Assembly: GCF_029767005.1 (NCBI RefSeq)
Contig: NZ_JARUQR010000005.1
Coordinates: 62,001-126,000 of the forward strand
DNA: 64,000 nucleotides
Reading direction: 5' to 3'
From: Thiomicrorhabdus sp. ZW0627
Lineage (GTDB): Bacteria > Pseudomonadota > Gammaproteobacteria > Thiomicrospirales > Thiomicrospiraceae
The notes beneath the pieces were generated by a model that was not told where the DNA came from, ran no database searches, and saw only the letters and a list, made by a program, of their open reading frames with translations. The position numbers and the translations under genes were made by a program. Of this stretch, positions 38,137 through 48,816 are shown in pieces (position 1 is the first letter of the stretch; each line of letters begins with the position of its first letter).

Positions 38137-39386
38137 CGGTCAACTTCTCCAAATACAATATCTTGTGTCCCAATAATCGAAACCACATCCGCAATCATGT
38201 GACCTTTGGTCATCTCTTCTAGAGAGGCCAAGTGCGCAAATCCAGGCGCTCTGACTTTCATGCGGTAAGGCTTATTGGCTCCGTCCGATACCATGTAAAT
38301 TCCGAATTCACCTTTTGGGTGTTCAACAGCGGAATAAACTTCACTTGTCGGGATGGTGTACCCTTCTGTGAATAATTTAAAGTGGTGAATCAACGCTTCC
38401 ATGTTCGATTTAGCGTCTTCTCGTGAAGGCGGCGTCACTTTGTGGTTATCAGAGATAACCGGGCCCGGATTCTCTTTCAACCACTTAACACACTGCTTAA
38501 TAATCTTGTTCGATTCGCGCATTTCAGCGACACGCACCAAGTAACGATCGTAAGTATCACCAGTTTTACCAACCGGGATATCAAAGTCTAAACGGTCGTA
38601 TACTTCATACGGTTGCTTCTTACGCAAATCCCATTCAATACCGGAACCACGTAACATCGGTCCACTAAAACCAAGTTGTAATGCACGTTCCGGGGATACG
38701 ATACCGATATCGACAGTACGCTGCTTCCAGATACGGTTATCGGTCAATAGGGTTTCATATTCATCAACATAACCCGGGAAACGCTCGGTAAACGCTTCGA
38801 TGAAGTCCAACAATGAACCTTCGCGAGTTTCGTTCAATTTGTCCAGTTTCTTACCGGAATGCCATTTAGACTCAGAATACTTAGCCATCGTTTCAGGCAA
38901 ATCACGATAAACCCCACCCGGACGATAGTAAGTAGCGTGCATACGGGCACCGGATACCGCTTCATAACAGTCCATGAGATCTTCACGCTCACGGAAAGCG
39001 TATAGGAAAACAGTCATGGCACCGATATCAAGCGCGTGCGCACCTAACCACATCAAGTGGTTCAGGATACGAGTGATTTCGTCAAACATAACTCGGATGT
39101 ACTGGGCACGTTCCGGCACTTCAACACCAAGCATCTTTTCGATCGCCATGACGTATGCGTGTTCGTTCGCCATCATGGAGACATAATCCAAACGATCCAT
39201 GTAACCGATAGACTGGTTGTAAGGCTTATATTCGGCTAGCTTTTCTGTACCGCGGTGAAGCAGTCCGATATGCGGATCCGCTCTTACGATGGTCTCACCG
39301 TCCAATTCCAGTACAAGACGCAATACCCCGTGTGCAGACGGGTGCTGAGGACCGAAGTTAAGAGTATAGTTACGAATTTCAGGCAT
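38133..39386 (-). CDS. nuoD: NADH-quinone oxidoreductase subunit D
   Basis: A 417-residue subunit with the hydrogenase-like fold that lines the quinone pocket. The family start is clear ([20 protein letters not shown]), with the quinone-binding histidine in HPSAH and [14 protein letters not shown] near the C-terminus. It is separate from nuoC, unlike the fused E. coli form. It lies 9 bases after nuoC. Confidence 0.97.
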   Translation of the reverse strand: MPEIRNYTLNFGPQHPSAHGVLRLVLELDGETIVRADPHIGLLHRGTEKLAEYKPYNQSIGYMDRLDYVSMMANEHAYVMAIEKMLGVEVPERAQYIRVMFDEITRILNHLMWLGAHALDIGAMTVFLYAFREREDLMDCYEAVSGARMHATYYRPGGVYRDLPETMAKYSESKWHSGKKLDKLNETREGSLLDFIEAFTERFPGYVDEYETLLTDNRIWKQRTVDIGIVSPERALQLGFSGPMLRGSGIEWDLRKKQPYEVYDRLDFDIPVGKTGDTYDRYLVRVAEMRESNKIIKQCVKWLKENPGPVISDNHKVTPPSREDAKSNMEALIHHFKLFTEGYTIPTSEVYSAVEHPKGEFGIYMVSDGANKPYRMKVRAPGFAHLASLEEMTKGHMIADVVSIIGTQDIVFGEVDR

Positions 39387-39395
39387 AATAATCTC

Positions 39396-40073
39396 CTACT
39401 TAACCTCTGCTGATGCATCTTCACGAATGACGCGAGGCACATTCACTCGGTTTTCAATTGAAACCGGTTCATAAATAACACGTCCCTGTTCTGCGTCGTA
39501 ACGCATTTCAACGTGTCCAGTAAGAGGGAAATCTTTTCTAAGAGGATGTCCGACAAAACCGTAATCGGTCAGGATTCTTCTTAGGTCTGGGTGTCCATTA
39601 AACAAAATTCCAAATAGGTCGAACGCTTCACGTTCAAACCAGTTGGCACAACTCCAGACATCGATAACAGAATCCACCAACGGCATCTGGGTTGATTCAG
39701 GGAACACCTTCACGCGGATACGAGCATTGTGTTCAACGGAAAGAAGATGATAAACAACCGCAAAACGGCGTTCCATTTCCAACTCTTCATTACCGTTCTC
39801 TTCTTCGGCGAAATCAAATACACCACGGCTAAAACCAGTGTTTGCCGCGCGCATCGTTTCCCAGTTAGCCTGACCGAAATCAAGATAATCCACACCACAC
39901 AGGTCCATTAACTGGTCAAATCCCAAATCATCTCTTAGGGATGTAAATGCTTTGACGGCTGTTGTCGGATTCAACTCGATCGTCAATTCGTTCAACGCAA
40001 CTTTCGAGTCGACAACCTTATCGCCTAAGACATCATTAACTTTATTTTGTAAATCTAATACAGACTGTTTCAT
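39396..40073 (-). CDS. nuoC: NADH-quinone oxidoreductase subunit C
   Basis: A 225-residue peripheral-arm subunit (30 kDa type). The conserved stretch [29 protein letters not shown], shown here in part as [10 protein letters not shown] and [13 protein letters not shown], marks the family. The ATG at 40073 ([12 protein letters not shown]) is chosen over an upstream in-frame reading because that would run back into nuoB; it follows AAGAAG. The gene lies 19 bases after the nuoB stop. Confidence 0.94.
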   Translation of the reverse strand: MKQSVLDLQNKVNDVLGDKVVDSKVALNELTIELNPTTAVKAFTSLRDDLGFDQLMDLCGVDYLDFGQANWETMRAANTGFSRGVFDFAEEENGNEELEMERRFAVVYHLLSVEHNARIRVKVFPESTQMPLVDSVIDVWSCANWFEREAFDLFGILFNGHPDLRRILTDYGFVGHPLRKDFPLTGHVEMRYDAEQGRVIYEPVSIENRVNVPRVIREDASAEVK

Positions 40074-40092
40074 AACTGACTTCTTACTGTGA

Positions 40093-40569
40093 TTATCTAG
40101 CAATGGTGTTGGTGCGTTTGATCTTGTTTTGCAACTGAATGATGCCGTACAAGAGTGCCTCAGCGGTAGGAGGACAGCCTGGTACATAGACGTCGACAGG
40201 AACGATGCGGTCACACCCGCGAACTACAGAATAGGAATAATGATAGTAACCGCCACCATTTGCGCAGGAACCCATTGAGATAACCCAACGAGGTTCAGCC
40301 ATCTGGTCGTAAACCTTACGAAGAGCAGGTGCCATTTTATTAACCAGCGTTCCAGCAACAACCATGACATCCGATTGACGAGGACTTGGTCTGAAAATGA
40401 TCCCGAAACGGTCTAAATCATAACGGGAAGCACCCGCGTGCATCATTTCAACCGCACAGCAAGCCAAACCGAAAGTCATTGGCCATAATGAACCAGTTCG
40501 TGCCCAGTTAATTAATTTATCTGCTGAAGTGGTAACTACCCCTTCTTTCAAAACACCTTCTATTCCCAT
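40093..40569 (-). CDS. nuoB: NADH-quinone oxidoreductase subunit B
   Basis: The 158-residue subunit carrying the terminal [4Fe-4S] cluster N2. The tandem cysteines in [10 protein letters not shown] and further ligands in MGSCANGGG and [11 protein letters not shown] are all present. The start at 40569 ([10 protein letters not shown]) is the typical family start and overlaps the end of nuoA by ten bases; an earlier in-frame ATG adds seven atypical residues. Confidence 0.96.
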   Translation of the reverse strand: MGIEGVLKEGVVTTSADKLINWARTGSLWPMTFGLACCAVEMMHAGASRYDLDRFGIIFRPSPRQSDVMVVAGTLVNKMAPALRKVYDQMAEPRWVISMGSCANGGGYYHYSYSVVRGCDRIVPVDVYVPGCPPTAEALLYGIIQLQNKIKRTNTIAR

Positions 40570-40916
40570 TCTAGTGCACCTTTTTTCCACTCATAGATGA
40601 ACCCGACGACTAGCAGCGACAAGAACACTCCCATCGCCAGCAATCCAAATGTTCCAACTTCGTCAAGCACAATCGCCCACGGAAACAGGAAAGCTATCTC
40701 CAAATCGAAAATAATGAAAAGAATTGCGACTAGATAGAAACGCACGTCAAATTTCATACGTGCATCCTCAAACGCTTCGAAACCACACTCATAAGGAGAG
40801 TTTTTCTCCGCATCCGGTTTCTGAGGACCCAGCAAATATCCAAGCAAAATAGGCCCAGCTCCAAAGAGCACTCCTAACGTGACAAAGACAAGGACAGGAA
40901 GATAACTTTCTAGCAT
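40560..40916 (-). CDS. nuoA: NADH-quinone oxidoreductase subunit A
   Basis: A 118-residue membrane subunit with three helices. It has the conserved loop [22 protein letters not shown] (in part PYECGFE and FDVRFYLVA) and [12 protein letters not shown]. It is the first gene of the operon, 60 bases after tRNA-Leu, and its leader contains a short hairpin. Confidence 0.96.
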   Translation of the reverse strand: MLESYLPVLVFVTLGVLFGAGPILLGYLLGPQKPDAEKNSPYECGFEAFEDARMKFDVRFYLVAILFIIFDLEIAFLFPWAIVLDEVGTFGLLAMGVFLSLLVVGFIYEWKKGALEWE

Positions 40917-40948
40917 TGGCTTTAGACCTCTTCTAGCATGTTAAAGGC

Positions 40949-40966
40949 TCCTGCAACATTGCAGGA
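40949..40966 (-). other. Hairpin between tRNA-Leu and nuoA
   Basis: A perfect 8-base inverted repeat, TCCTGCAA-CA-TTGCAGGA. With only a 2-base centre, the inner pairs must open to form a loop. No T run follows, so it is more likely an RNA-processing or stability element than a terminator. Confidence 0.45.
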
Positions 40967-40976
40967 ACTCGTTAAT

Positions 40977-41061
40977 TGGTGCCGATGGCCGGACTCGAAC
41001 CGGCACAGCTTGCGCTACCACCCCCTCAAGATGGCGTGTCTACCAATTTCACCACATCGGC
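40977..41061 (-). tRNA. tRNA-Leu (GAG)
   Basis: An 85-nt class II tRNA with encoded CCA. The acceptor stem is GCCGATG/CATCGGC, the anticodon stem CCATC/GGTGG surrounds loop TTGAGGG (anticodon GAG), and a long variable arm is present. It starts 17 bases after the secG stop, so it is probably processed from the secG transcript, as leuU is in E. coli. Confidence 0.96.
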
Positions 41062-41078
41062 GTGATTAATTTTGTTTC

Positions 41079-41402
41079 TTAATTCGGTACTACCGGAGCT
41101 TCCGTATCAGCCGCCTTTTCAGTAGGCTGCTCTACCTGAGTTTTCGTGACGCTCTGATAACCTTTTGACTGCTGCCCACCAAGATAGGCCAGCGTCAAAC
41201 TGGTAATAAAGAACAAAGTCGCAACAATCGCAGTTGTTCTGGACAAGAATGTGGCAGAACCGCCGCTACCGAATACCGATGTAGAAGAACCGCCTCCACC
41301 GAAGTTGGCGCCCGCATCTGCCCCTTTACCTTGTTGCAACAACACTAGTGCGACCAACACCAACGCGATAAGAATATGAATACCTAAAATAATTTGAAAC
41401 AT
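41079..41402 (-). CDS. secG: Preprotein translocase subunit SecG
   Basis: A 107-residue inner-membrane subunit of the SecYEG translocon with two helices (about 4-24 and 53-73) and the conserved loop [17 protein letters not shown] followed by [12 protein letters not shown]. The C-terminal tail is acidic and variable. It lies 2 bases after tpiA. Confidence 0.95.
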   Translation of the reverse strand: MFQIILGIHILIALVLVALVLLQQGKGADAGANFGGGGSSTSVFGSGGSATFLSRTTAIVATLFFITSLTLAYLGGQQSKGYQSVTKTQVEQPTEKAADTEAPVVPN

Positions 41403-41404
41403 GA

Positions 41405-42160
41405 TTAGCCTGCTGCCTTACAAATCGCAATGAAATCGTCTGCATTTAGAGATGCGCCACCAATCAACCCACCATCAATATCTGGCTGACCAAATAATTC
41501 TGCTGCATTGTCCGGTTTAACACTTCCACCGTATTGAATAACTACTTTAGCCGCAACATCGGCATTCATACCGGCCAACTTGTTACGAATAAAAGCGTGT
41601 ACTTCTTGTGCTTGTCCTGGTGATGCAGTTCTACCGGTACCAATTGCCCAAACTGGCTCATAGGCGATTACGACATCAACAAATGCATCAATACCGACCA
41701 CTTCCAAAACTGCGTCCAACTGTTCAGCAATCACGTTCTCCATGACACCGGATTCACGTTCTTCCAGCGTTTCCCCGACACACAAAATAGGAGTAACGCC
41801 CGCTTTTAATGCAACAGCTACTTTATTAGCCACTTGAGCATTGGTTTCACCATAAATAGCACGACGCTCGGAATGCCCAAGGATCACATAACCACAACCA
41901 AAATCTTTAATCATCGCTACAGACTGCTCACCAGTGAACGCACCTTGAACTGGCTCTTCCGCAACATTTTGAGCACCAACAGAAATTTTATTTGCCACTA
42001 ACGCACGATTTACGTAGTCTATGTAAATAGCAGGTGGACAGATAGCGACATCCACATCGCCAACTTCTTCAATTTTTGCATTCAAATCCGACACCAAAGT
42101 CAGGATTGATGCTTTCGAACCATGCATTTTCCAGTTACCTGCAACAAATGGCTTTCTCAT
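41405..42160 (-). CDS. tpiA: Triosephosphate isomerase
   Basis: A 251-residue TIM-barrel enzyme interconverting dihydroxyacetone phosphate and glyceraldehyde 3-phosphate. Catalytic residues are visible: K in GNWKMHGS, H in ILGHSERR and E in [11 protein letters not shown], with the phosphate-gripping loop at the last. It belongs to the conserved glmM-tpiA-secG cluster. Confidence 0.97.
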   Translation of the reverse strand: MRKPFVAGNWKMHGSKASILTLVSDLNAKIEEVGDVDVAICPPAIYIDYVNRALVANKISVGAQNVAEEPVQGAFTGEQSVAMIKDFGCGYVILGHSERRAIYGETNAQVANKVAVALKAGVTPILCVGETLEERESGVMENVIAEQLDAVLEVVGIDAFVDVVIAYEPVWAIGTGRTASPGQAQEVHAFIRNKLAGMNADVAAKVVIQYGGSVKPDNAAELFGQPDIDGGLIGGASLNADDFIAICKAAG

Positions 42161-42228
42161 CTGCTATTCTCCAACACAAAATTTCAACAATATTAGCGGT
42201 TTCTTTTACAAATTACAATATTGCAATT

Positions 42229-43557
42229 TTATGAAAATTCTGATTTAACCGCCTCTGTAAGCTGATTTGCGCAGTCTTCAACAAGACTGGCATCCTTCCC
42301 TTCAACCATAACTCTAATCAAAGGTTCGGTACCCGAAGCACGTATCAACACACGCCCTTCAGAACCCAATTTTTCTTGAACTTTTACTACCTTTTCCTGA
42401 ATAACTTGGTTCGATTGCAAACCAGACACATTCTCAACCCGAACGTTCTTCAGGATATTAGGGTATTTACTCATCCCTCGCTTAATCTGATTAAGCTTTG
42501 ATTCCGTATTCACCAACACGGACATTACCTGGAGAGCCGCTACAATTCCGTCCCCTGTACCAATTTTATCCAGGCACAAAACATGACCGGAAGGTTCGGC
42601 ACCTAGAAGCCAACCATTCTCAGTTAATTGCTCCATCACATAGCGATCACCCACTGCTGCCCGCTTCAACTCAATCCCTTGCTGTTTTAAAGCGTTTTCC
42701 AAACCCAGATTACTCATCACAGTACCGACAACACCTGCAATTTCCGTCTTGCGCCCCATAGCTAGGATATAAAGAATCTCGTCCCCATCGACCACTTCAC
42801 CCAGGTGATCAACCATCATTACACGATCCCCATCACCATCAAAAGCGATCCCCAAGTCGGCCCCATACTCCACAACAGCCTTACTGAGTGCACCCATAGA
42901 GGTCGCACCACAACCTTGGTTGATATTGATTCCGTCCGGCTTATCGCCAATTACGCTTACTTCTGCCCCCAACTCCGTAAATACATTCGGTGCAATATGG
43001 TAAGTAGCGCCGTTAGCACAATCCAATACAATCTTGAGTCCATCCAGCTTGCGCTTACCATGATAGGTACTCTTGCAAAATTCGATATAACGCCCGGCAG
43101 CGTCTTCGATCCGTCTGGCTTTACCCAGCATTTCAGAAGGCACAACATCCATTTCCTGCTCAAAAGCCTTCTCAATCTCCATTTCAACTTCGTCGGAAAT
43201 CTTCTTGCCTTTTGAAGAGAAGAACTTGATTCCATTATCATGATGCGGATTATGTGAAGCGCTAATAACAATACCAGCATCAGCATGGAACGTCTGGGTC
43301 AAATAGGCGATGGCCGGTGTCGGCATTGGCCCGAGCAACATTACATCCACACCTGCCGAAATAAACCCCGCCTCCAGTGCCGACTCAAACATATAGCCCG
43401 ATATACGCGTATCTTTTCCAATCATAACTTTGGATTCACCGTGAGCCTTCAGCACTTTACCTGTCGCCCATCCAAGCTTCAGGATTTGATCCGGCCGGAT
43501 CATCCCTTGCCCGACACGATTACGAATACCGTCAGTACCAAAATATCTCTTCTGCAT
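42229..43557 (-). CDS. glmM: Phosphoglucosamine mutase
   Basis: A 442-residue enzyme converting glucosamine 6-phosphate to glucosamine 1-phosphate for peptidoglycan and LPS precursors. The phosphoserine loop is [15 protein letters not shown], the metal-binding loop is [10 protein letters not shown] and the phosphate-binding [12 protein letters not shown] motif is near the C-terminus. It follows folP, as is usual. Confidence 0.97.
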   Translation of the reverse strand: MQKRYFGTDGIRNRVGQGMIRPDQILKLGWATGKVLKAHGESKVMIGKDTRISGYMFESALEAGFISAGVDVMLLGPMPTPAIAYLTQTFHADAGIVISASHNPHHDNGIKFFSSKGKKISDEVEMEIEKAFEQEMDVVPSEMLGKARRIEDAAGRYIEFCKSTYHGKRKLDGLKIVLDCANGATYHIAPNVFTELGAEVSVIGDKPDGININQGCGATSMGALSKAVVEYGADLGIAFDGDGDRVMMVDHLGEVVDGDEILYILAMGRKTEIAGVVGTVMSNLGLENALKQQGIELKRAAVGDRYVMEQLTENGWLLGAEPSGHVLCLDKIGTGDGIVAALQVMSVLVNTESKLNQIKRGMSKYPNILKNVRVENVSGLQSNQVIQEKVVKVQEKLGSEGRVLIRASGTEPLIRVMVEGKDASLVEDCANQLTEAVKSEFS

Positions 43558-43605
43558 ATGTAAACCCTCTTACCTTCCCTTGCCGGTCAAAACCATCCTT
43601 GGCCA

Positions 43606-44445
43606 CTAATCCCACAACTGCTGAGAGACTTTTAAAGCCTGAACCGTCTCTTCAACATCATGAACACGCACAATCGCAGCACCCTTTCTTGCAGCAACCA
43701 ATGCGGCTGCCACGCTACCGATCATTCGCTCACCAACCGGAACATCCCCCATCAAAGTACCAATCATGGTTTTGCGGGAAACGCCAACCAGAATGCCATA
43801 AGGCAATTCCGTAAAACACTCCAGAGCCCGAAACAGATCGGTATTATGCTTTAAAGTCTTCCCAAATCCAAACCCGGGATCCAACAAAATATTTTCTCGT
43901 GCAATCCCCGCCGACTCGCAAACGTCAATCCTTGTCTGTAAAAAAGACAGAACCTCATCGACCACATTTTCATAAACCGGTGCCGCCTGCATGGTTTGCG
44001 GATCCCCCTGTTTATGCATCAAACAAACTGGAATACCAGACCCGGCAACCAATTCAACCGCGCCTTCAGCCTGGAGCGCATTTACATCATTTATCAAGTC
44101 GACCCTCTTACCGATCGCCTCAACCATCACTTCCGTCTTATAGGTATCGATCGAAATCGCCGCATCACTGCAATTCCTAACCAACTCAATTGCCGGCATC
44201 ACACGATCCAACTCCTCACTGACCGATACAAACGAAGCCCCAGGACGCGTGGACTCACCTCCGATATCAACAATATCCACTCCGGCCTTCACCATTTTCT
44301 CAACCTGCTCTTTGACGGCATCCTCGGTCGAAAACCGGCCCCCATCTGAAAATGAGTCCGGCGTGACATTTAAAATACCCATAACCAATGGCAAGGAACG
44401 ATGATCCGAACGACGGGAATCAAGCAAATGTTTCAATTTATTCAT
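43606..44445 (-). CDS. folP: Dihydropteroate synthase
   Basis: A 279-residue TIM-barrel enzyme of folate synthesis joining p-aminobenzoate to the pterin diphosphate; the target of sulfonamides. The signatures MGILNVTPDSFSDGGRF and DIGGESTRPGA are present, as is the C-terminal RVHDV. It sits between ftsH and glmM, as in E. coli, and is separated from ftsH by a terminator. Confidence 0.96.
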   Translation of the reverse strand: MNKLKHLLDSRRSDHRSLPLVMGILNVTPDSFSDGGRFSTEDAVKEQVEKMVKAGVDIVDIGGESTRPGASFVSVSEELDRVMPAIELVRNCSDAAISIDTYKTEVMVEAIGKRVDLINDVNALQAEGAVELVAGSGIPVCLMHKQGDPQTMQAAPVYENVVDEVLSFLQTRIDVCESAGIARENILLDPGFGFGKTLKHNTDLFRALECFTELPYGILVGVSRKTMIGTLMGDVPVGERMIGSVAAALVAARKGAAIVRVHDVEETVQALKVSQQLWD

Positions 44446-44465
44446 GCATTCTTCCTTCTGGCATA

Positions 44466-44490
44466 AAAAAACCCCATTAAAGGGGTTTTA
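44466..44490 (-). terminator. Terminator after ftsH
   Basis: A stem of AAAACCCC/GGGGTTTT with loop TTTAAT and a T-rich tail on the minus strand, 19 bases past the ftsH stop. Some read-through into folP is possible, because no clear promoter is seen between them. Confidence 0.82.
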
Positions 44491-44508
44491 TATCAAGCCT
44501 GACTGCAC

Positions 44509-46476
44509 TTAGTGCAGTTTAGGCTCTCCATTATCAGGCACTTTAGAGTCACCGCTCATGTCGTCGGAAATCACATCTGAATCATGACCTTCTTCTGATT
44601 TTGCAGCCTGCTCTCCAGAAGGAGCGTCTCCGGACTCATCATCACTAGAACTCCAACCCTTAGGTTCGCCAACCGGTTTACCTTCCATGATATTCTTAAT
44701 CTGCTGGGAATCTATGGTCTCATAATGCATCAAAGCTTCCGTCATAACTTCCAATTTATCCGCATTATCTTTCAAGATCTGCTCGGCACGCTGGTAGTTG
44801 CGATCGATGATCGCACGAATCTCCAAATCAATCTCTTTGGAAATCTCTCCAGAAACGTTGGCATTACGGGAAGATCCCATGAAACTGCCGTTATCATCCT
44901 CTTCATACATCAAAGGACCCAGCTTATCGGACAGACCCCACTTGGTCACCATATTGCGGGCAAGCATCGTTGCACGCTCGATATCGTTACTGGCACCAGT
45001 TGTGACCGCATCCGGTCCGTAAATTTGCTCTTCAGCAATACGTCCGCCATAGAGGCTTGATAGCTGACTTTCCAGTTTACGTTTACTGTAACTGTAACTA
45101 TCCTCTTCCGGCAAATACATAGTGACACCCAATGCACGTCCACGCGGCATGATACTCACTTTATAAACCGGATCATGTTCAGGTACTAAATATCCAACAA
45201 TGGCGTGCCCAGCTTCATGGTATGCCGTCATGCGACGCTCTTTCTCACTCATGACCATGCTCTTGCGCTCAACACCCATTAAAATCTTATCTTTAGCTTT
45301 TTCGAAATGCGCCTGACTAACCAACTTGTCGTTATTACGGGCTGCAAATAAAGCAGCTTCGTTCACCAAGTTGGCTAAATCCGCCCCTGAAAACCCTGGT
45401 GTACCACGTGCAATTACCGCTGCATTAACGTCATCCGCCAAAGGAACCTTACGCATATGCACTTTAAGAATCTGTTCACGCCCGCGAATGTCCGGCAACC
45501 CAACAGTAACCTGACGATCAAATCGACCCGGACGCAACAATGCAGGATCCAATACATCCGCACGGTTCGTCGCCGCAATGACGATAATCCCCTCATTGCC
45601 TTCAAAACCATCCATCTCTACAAGCATCTGGTTCAATGTCTGCTCACGCTCATCATTACCACCGCCCATACCGGCACCACGACTACGGCCGACCGCATCA
45701 ATCTCATCGATAAAAATAATACACGGGGCATGCGCTTTCGCCTGTTCGAACATGTCACGAACACGCGAAGCACCCACACCGACAAACATTTCCACAAAAT
45801 CCGAACCTGAAATCGTAAAAAACGGTACCTTCGCTTCACCAGCAATAGCCTTCGCCAATAGCGTCTTACCTGTACCCGGAGGACCGACCATCAAGACACC
45901 GCGAGGGATATTCCCGCCCAAATTCTGGTATTTAGTCGGATCTCTTAGGAAGTCAACAATTTCCCCAACTTCCTGCTTAGCCTCGTCGGCACCAGCCACA
46001 TCATCCAAAGTCACCTTAACCTGGTCACTTGTCAGCATACGCGCCTTACTCTTACCGAAAGACATCGGACCGCCTTTGCCGCCCATTCCACCGCCAACGG
46101 AACGCATGAAGAAAATCCATACTGCAATCAACAGCAACATAGGGAACCACGAGATGAAAATCTGCATCAGAACGCTTTGCTCTTCCGGCGGCTTTGCAGT
46201 GATCTTAACGTGATTATCCAGCAAGTCCCCCATCAAGCCAGGGTCACCTGGATTATAGGTGGAGAAACTGTCCCCATTCATGTAAACACCACGGATGCTA
46301 GCCCCTTCAATAAAAACCTTGCTTATCTGTCCCTGGTGAACCTGCTCGATAAAATCAGAGTAATCCAATCGACTCGAACTGGTCTGCGACTGATCTTTAA
46401 AATGGTTGAAGACCGTCATCATAATCATCGCGACGATTGTCCAAATCAATACATTTTTTAACATATCATTTTTCAT
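44509..46476 (-). CDS. ftsH: ATP-dependent zinc metalloprotease FtsH
   Basis: A 655-residue membrane-anchored AAA+ protease that degrades damaged membrane proteins and regulatory proteins such as LpxC. It has two membrane segments (about 7-24 and 108-128), Walker [13 protein letters not shown], the second region of homology and the zinc site HEAGH with a downstream Asp. The C-terminal tail is long and acidic with low complexity ([12 protein letters not shown]). It lies 101 bases after rlmE. Confidence 0.97.
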   Translation of the reverse strand: MKNDMLKNVLIWTIVAMIMMTVFNHFKDQSQTSSSRLDYSDFIEQVHQGQISKVFIEGASIRGVYMNGDSFSTYNPGDPGLMGDLLDNHVKITAKPPEEQSVLMQIFISWFPMLLLIAVWIFFMRSVGGGMGGKGGPMSFGKSKARMLTSDQVKVTLDDVAGADEAKQEVGEIVDFLRDPTKYQNLGGNIPRGVLMVGPPGTGKTLLAKAIAGEAKVPFFTISGSDFVEMFVGVGASRVRDMFEQAKAHAPCIIFIDEIDAVGRSRGAGMGGGNDEREQTLNQMLVEMDGFEGNEGIIVIAATNRADVLDPALLRPGRFDRQVTVGLPDIRGREQILKVHMRKVPLADDVNAAVIARGTPGFSGADLANLVNEAALFAARNNDKLVSQAHFEKAKDKILMGVERKSMVMSEKERRMTAYHEAGHAIVGYLVPEHDPVYKVSIMPRGRALGVTMYLPEEDSYSYSKRKLESQLSSLYGGRIAEEQIYGPDAVTTGASNDIERATMLARNMVTKWGLSDKLGPLMYEEDDNGSFMGSSRNANVSGEISKEIDLEIRAIIDRNYQRAEQILKDNADKLEVMTEALMHYETIDSQQIKNIMEGKPVGEPKGWSSSDDESGDAPSGEQAAKSEEGHDSDVISDDMSGDSKVPDNGEPKLH

Positions 46477-46577
46477 GGTCTACCTTTGGGACTCATCAAA
46501 CTTTACGAATCCGAATACTTTAACACAAAACTTCATAAGCTTAACTTATGATTGATTGAAGTTATTAATCAAGTTAA

Positions 46578-47195
46578 TTACTTTTTACCTCTGGCCAACA
46601 GATAAATTTCCTTACTTCTCGGCCTTGAAGCTTTAGGCTTTCTAGTGATTACTTTCTGATACTTATCCCTAAGCGTCTTGATTAACTGATCGTATCCCTC
46701 TCCCTGAAAAACCTTCATCAGTAAATCTCCGCCGGGCTTCAACACCTGGTCGGCCAATTCAACGCAAAGCTCGACCAAATACATCGCACGTGGAATATCC
46801 ATGGCTTTGTTCCCGCTCATATTCGGCGCCATATCGGACATAACCACATCCACTTCTCGTCCGGCCAAAGCATCCAACAGCGACTGATATACTTCATCTT
46901 CCTGAAAGTCGCCTTGAATAAAAGTCACTCCGGCAAAAGGCTCCACCGGAAGGATGTCCAACGCGAAAACCTCACCGCCTTGACCCACCTTATGGGTTGT
47001 CCATTGAGACCAACCCCCTGGGGCGGCCCCCAAATCAACAACACACATACCCTGTTTAAACAGATGGTCTTTCTCATCGATCTCTTGCAACTTGTATACT
47101 GCACGTGAACGCCACCCTTCCTGCTTGGCTTTCATCACATAGTGATCATCAAAGTGCTCTTTTAACCAACCCGAACTCGATTTACTTCTCGCCAT
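46578..47195 (-). CDS. rlmE: 23S rRNA 2'-O-methyltransferase RlmE
   Basis: A 205-residue SAM-dependent enzyme (FtsJ/RrmJ) that methylates U2552 of 23S rRNA. The SAM motif is [14 protein letters not shown], and the K-D-K-E catalytic set is represented by K in the N-terminal region, D in [10 protein letters not shown] in [10 protein letters not shown] and E in SKEIYLLA. It is upstream of ftsH and divergent from yhbY, the classical arrangement. Confidence 0.96.
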   Translation of the reverse strand: MARSKSSSGWLKEHFDDHYVMKAKQEGWRSRAVYKLQEIDEKDHLFKQGMCVVDLGAAPGGWSQWTTHKVGQGGEVFALDILPVEPFAGVTFIQGDFQEDEVYQSLLDALAGREVDVVMSDMAPNMSGNKAMDIPRAMYLVELCVELADQVLKPGGDLLMKVFQGEGYDQLIKTLRDKYQKVITRKPKASRPRSKEIYLLARGKK

Positions 47196-47259
47196 CTATC
47201 AAATTTCTACTACAATATATGAATTAACTTTTAAATAATAACGAACACTGGAATTTTCA

Positions 47260-47568
47260 ATGAGCCAACCCGAAAAACTATCGATCAACCAGAAAAAATA
47301 CCTTCGCGGCATCGCGCACGGTCTGAACCCAATGGTCATCATTGGCGCGAACGGCGTGACGGAAAGCGTTATGGCGGAATTGGAAAGCACTCTCAGCCAT
47401 CACGAAATCCTGAAAGTCAAGATCGCAGCTGGTGACCGAGACGACCGCAAGGAGATTGTGGACTATATCCTAAAGGAAACCGGCGCTTTATTGGTTCAAA
47501 GCATTGGTAAAATTTGCGTGATCTACCGTCAAAACGAAGAAACACAATTACCGCTGCCGAAAAAATAA
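47260..47568 (+). CDS. yhbY: YhbY-type CRM-domain RNA-binding protein
   Basis: A 102-residue protein made of one CRM domain, with the GxxG loop in GANGVTESVM and the KVKIAAG strand. It associates with precursors of the large ribosomal subunit. It is divergent from rlmE with 64 bases between the starts. Confidence 0.94.
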   Translation: MSQPEKLSINQKKYLRGIAHGLNPMVIIGANGVTESVMAELESTLSHHEILKVKIAAGDRDDRKEIVDYILKETGALLVQSIGKICVIYRQNEETQLPLPKK

Positions 47569-47588
47569 ACCAATCTATCCGATACAAA

Positions 47589-47620
47589 CCTTAATTTAAT
47601 CGCTTTCGATTAAATTAAGG
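47589..47620. terminator. Bidirectional terminator between yhbY and metZ
   Basis: A perfect 14-base inverted repeat (CCTTAATTTAATCG and its complement) with loop CTTT between two convergent genes. The metZ stop codon lies inside the right arm. The stem is AT-rich, so strength is uncertain. Confidence 0.65.
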
Positions 47621-48788
47621 CATCCAACCCTTTTGCAAGATCTTTCTTAATATCTTCAATCGACTCCAATCCGACCGATACCCGCACTAAATTATCAGTA
47701 ATCCCCGCCTTTAAACGGTCTTCAGGGCTCACTCGACAATGTGTCGTGGTCGCTGGATGAGTGATACTGGTCTTAACATCCCCCAGATTCGCAGTAATCG
47801 ATAGCATTTGTGTCGCATCAATCACTGACCAAGCATCTTTCTGATCACCCTTGATTCGAAAACTCACCAGCCCACCGCCGGCATCTTGCTGCTTAAGCGC
47901 CAGCTCATACTGAGGATGAGATTCCAAACCGGGATAAAATACTTTCTCGACCGCAGGATGCTCGGACAACCATTCCGCCAATTGTGCAGCATTTTTGCAA
48001 TGTGCCGCCATGCGAACCGGCAAAGTTTCCAATCCCTTCAGGAAAATCCAGGCGTTAAAAGGACTCATTGAAGGTCCGGCTGTCCGCATAAAACCACGCA
48101 CCGGCTCCTCAATCAGCTCCGCCGAACCGACTACTGCGCCACCGATACCACGCCCCTGCCCGTCCAAGAACTTGGTGGCGGAATGGATAACAATATCCGC
48201 GCCCTGCTCCAAAGGACGCTGCAAAATCGGCGTACAGAAACAGTTGTCCACAATCAACAAACAGTCATTTGCTTTTGCGAGTGCAGAAATTTCGGCCAAA
48301 TCGGCAATTTCCGTCAATGGATTAGATGGCGTTTCCAAAAAGAACGCCTTGGTGTTCGGTTTGATCGCCGCTTTCCATTCGGACACGTCCGTCTGAGACA
48401 CAAACGTGACCTCCAGACCGAACTTTGCCAGATATTTATTGAACAGAACCTTAGTGGTACCGAATACACTTTGAGATGAAATCACATGATCCCCAGCCTC
48501 GCACAACCCCATGAACGTCGACAGGATCGCCGACATTCCGGAAGCGGTTCCAACACAAGACTCACCACCTTCCATCAACGCCAGACGGCGCTCGAAAGCA
48601 CGTACGGTCGGGTTGGTGAAACGGGAATAGATATTCCCTTTCTCTTCACCGCTGAAGCGGGCGGCGGCCTGTGCGGCTGACTCATAACGGAAACTCGAAG
48701 TCGGAAAGATGGCTTCGCTGTTTTCCTGCTCTGGAGTCTGATCATAGCCGGCGCGTACCGCCAGTGTTTCAATATCAAATTCTTGCAT
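47610..48788 (-). CDS. metZ: O-succinylhomoserine sulfhydrylase
   Basis: A 392-residue PLP enzyme making homocysteine from O-succinylhomoserine and sulfide. The PLP lysine is in SATKFLDGQGRG, and EGGESCVGTASGMSAI and LETPSNPLTEI are typical. It could be confused with cystathionine gamma-synthase, but its position after purF is the classic metZ place in Pseudomonas-type genomes. The start at 48788 (MQEFDIETLAVRAG) fits the family; the upstream in-frame extension overlaps purF. Confidence 0.9.
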   Translation of the reverse strand: MQEFDIETLAVRAGYDQTPEQENSEAIFPTSSFRYESAAQAAARFSGEEKGNIYSRFTNPTVRAFERRLALMEGGESCVGTASGMSAILSTFMGLCEAGDHVISSQSVFGTTKVLFNKYLAKFGLEVTFVSQTDVSEWKAAIKPNTKAFFLETPSNPLTEIADLAEISALAKANDCLLIVDNCFCTPILQRPLEQGADIVIHSATKFLDGQGRGIGGAVVGSAELIEEPVRGFMRTAGPSMSPFNAWIFLKGLETLPVRMAAHCKNAAQLAEWLSEHPAVEKVFYPGLESHPQYELALKQQDAGGGLVSFRIKGDQKDAWSVIDATQMLSITANLGDVKTSITHPATTTHCRVSPEDRLKAGITDNLVRVSVGLESIEDIKKDLAKGLDALI

Positions 48789-48816
48789 CTTCAATTCTCT
48801 AATTGCCTGCAGAACC

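Noticed and set aside
46540-46575. Hairpins between rlmE and ftsH as terminators
   Set aside because: The stems are short and AT-rich without a T tract; co-transcription of rlmE and ftsH is more likely.
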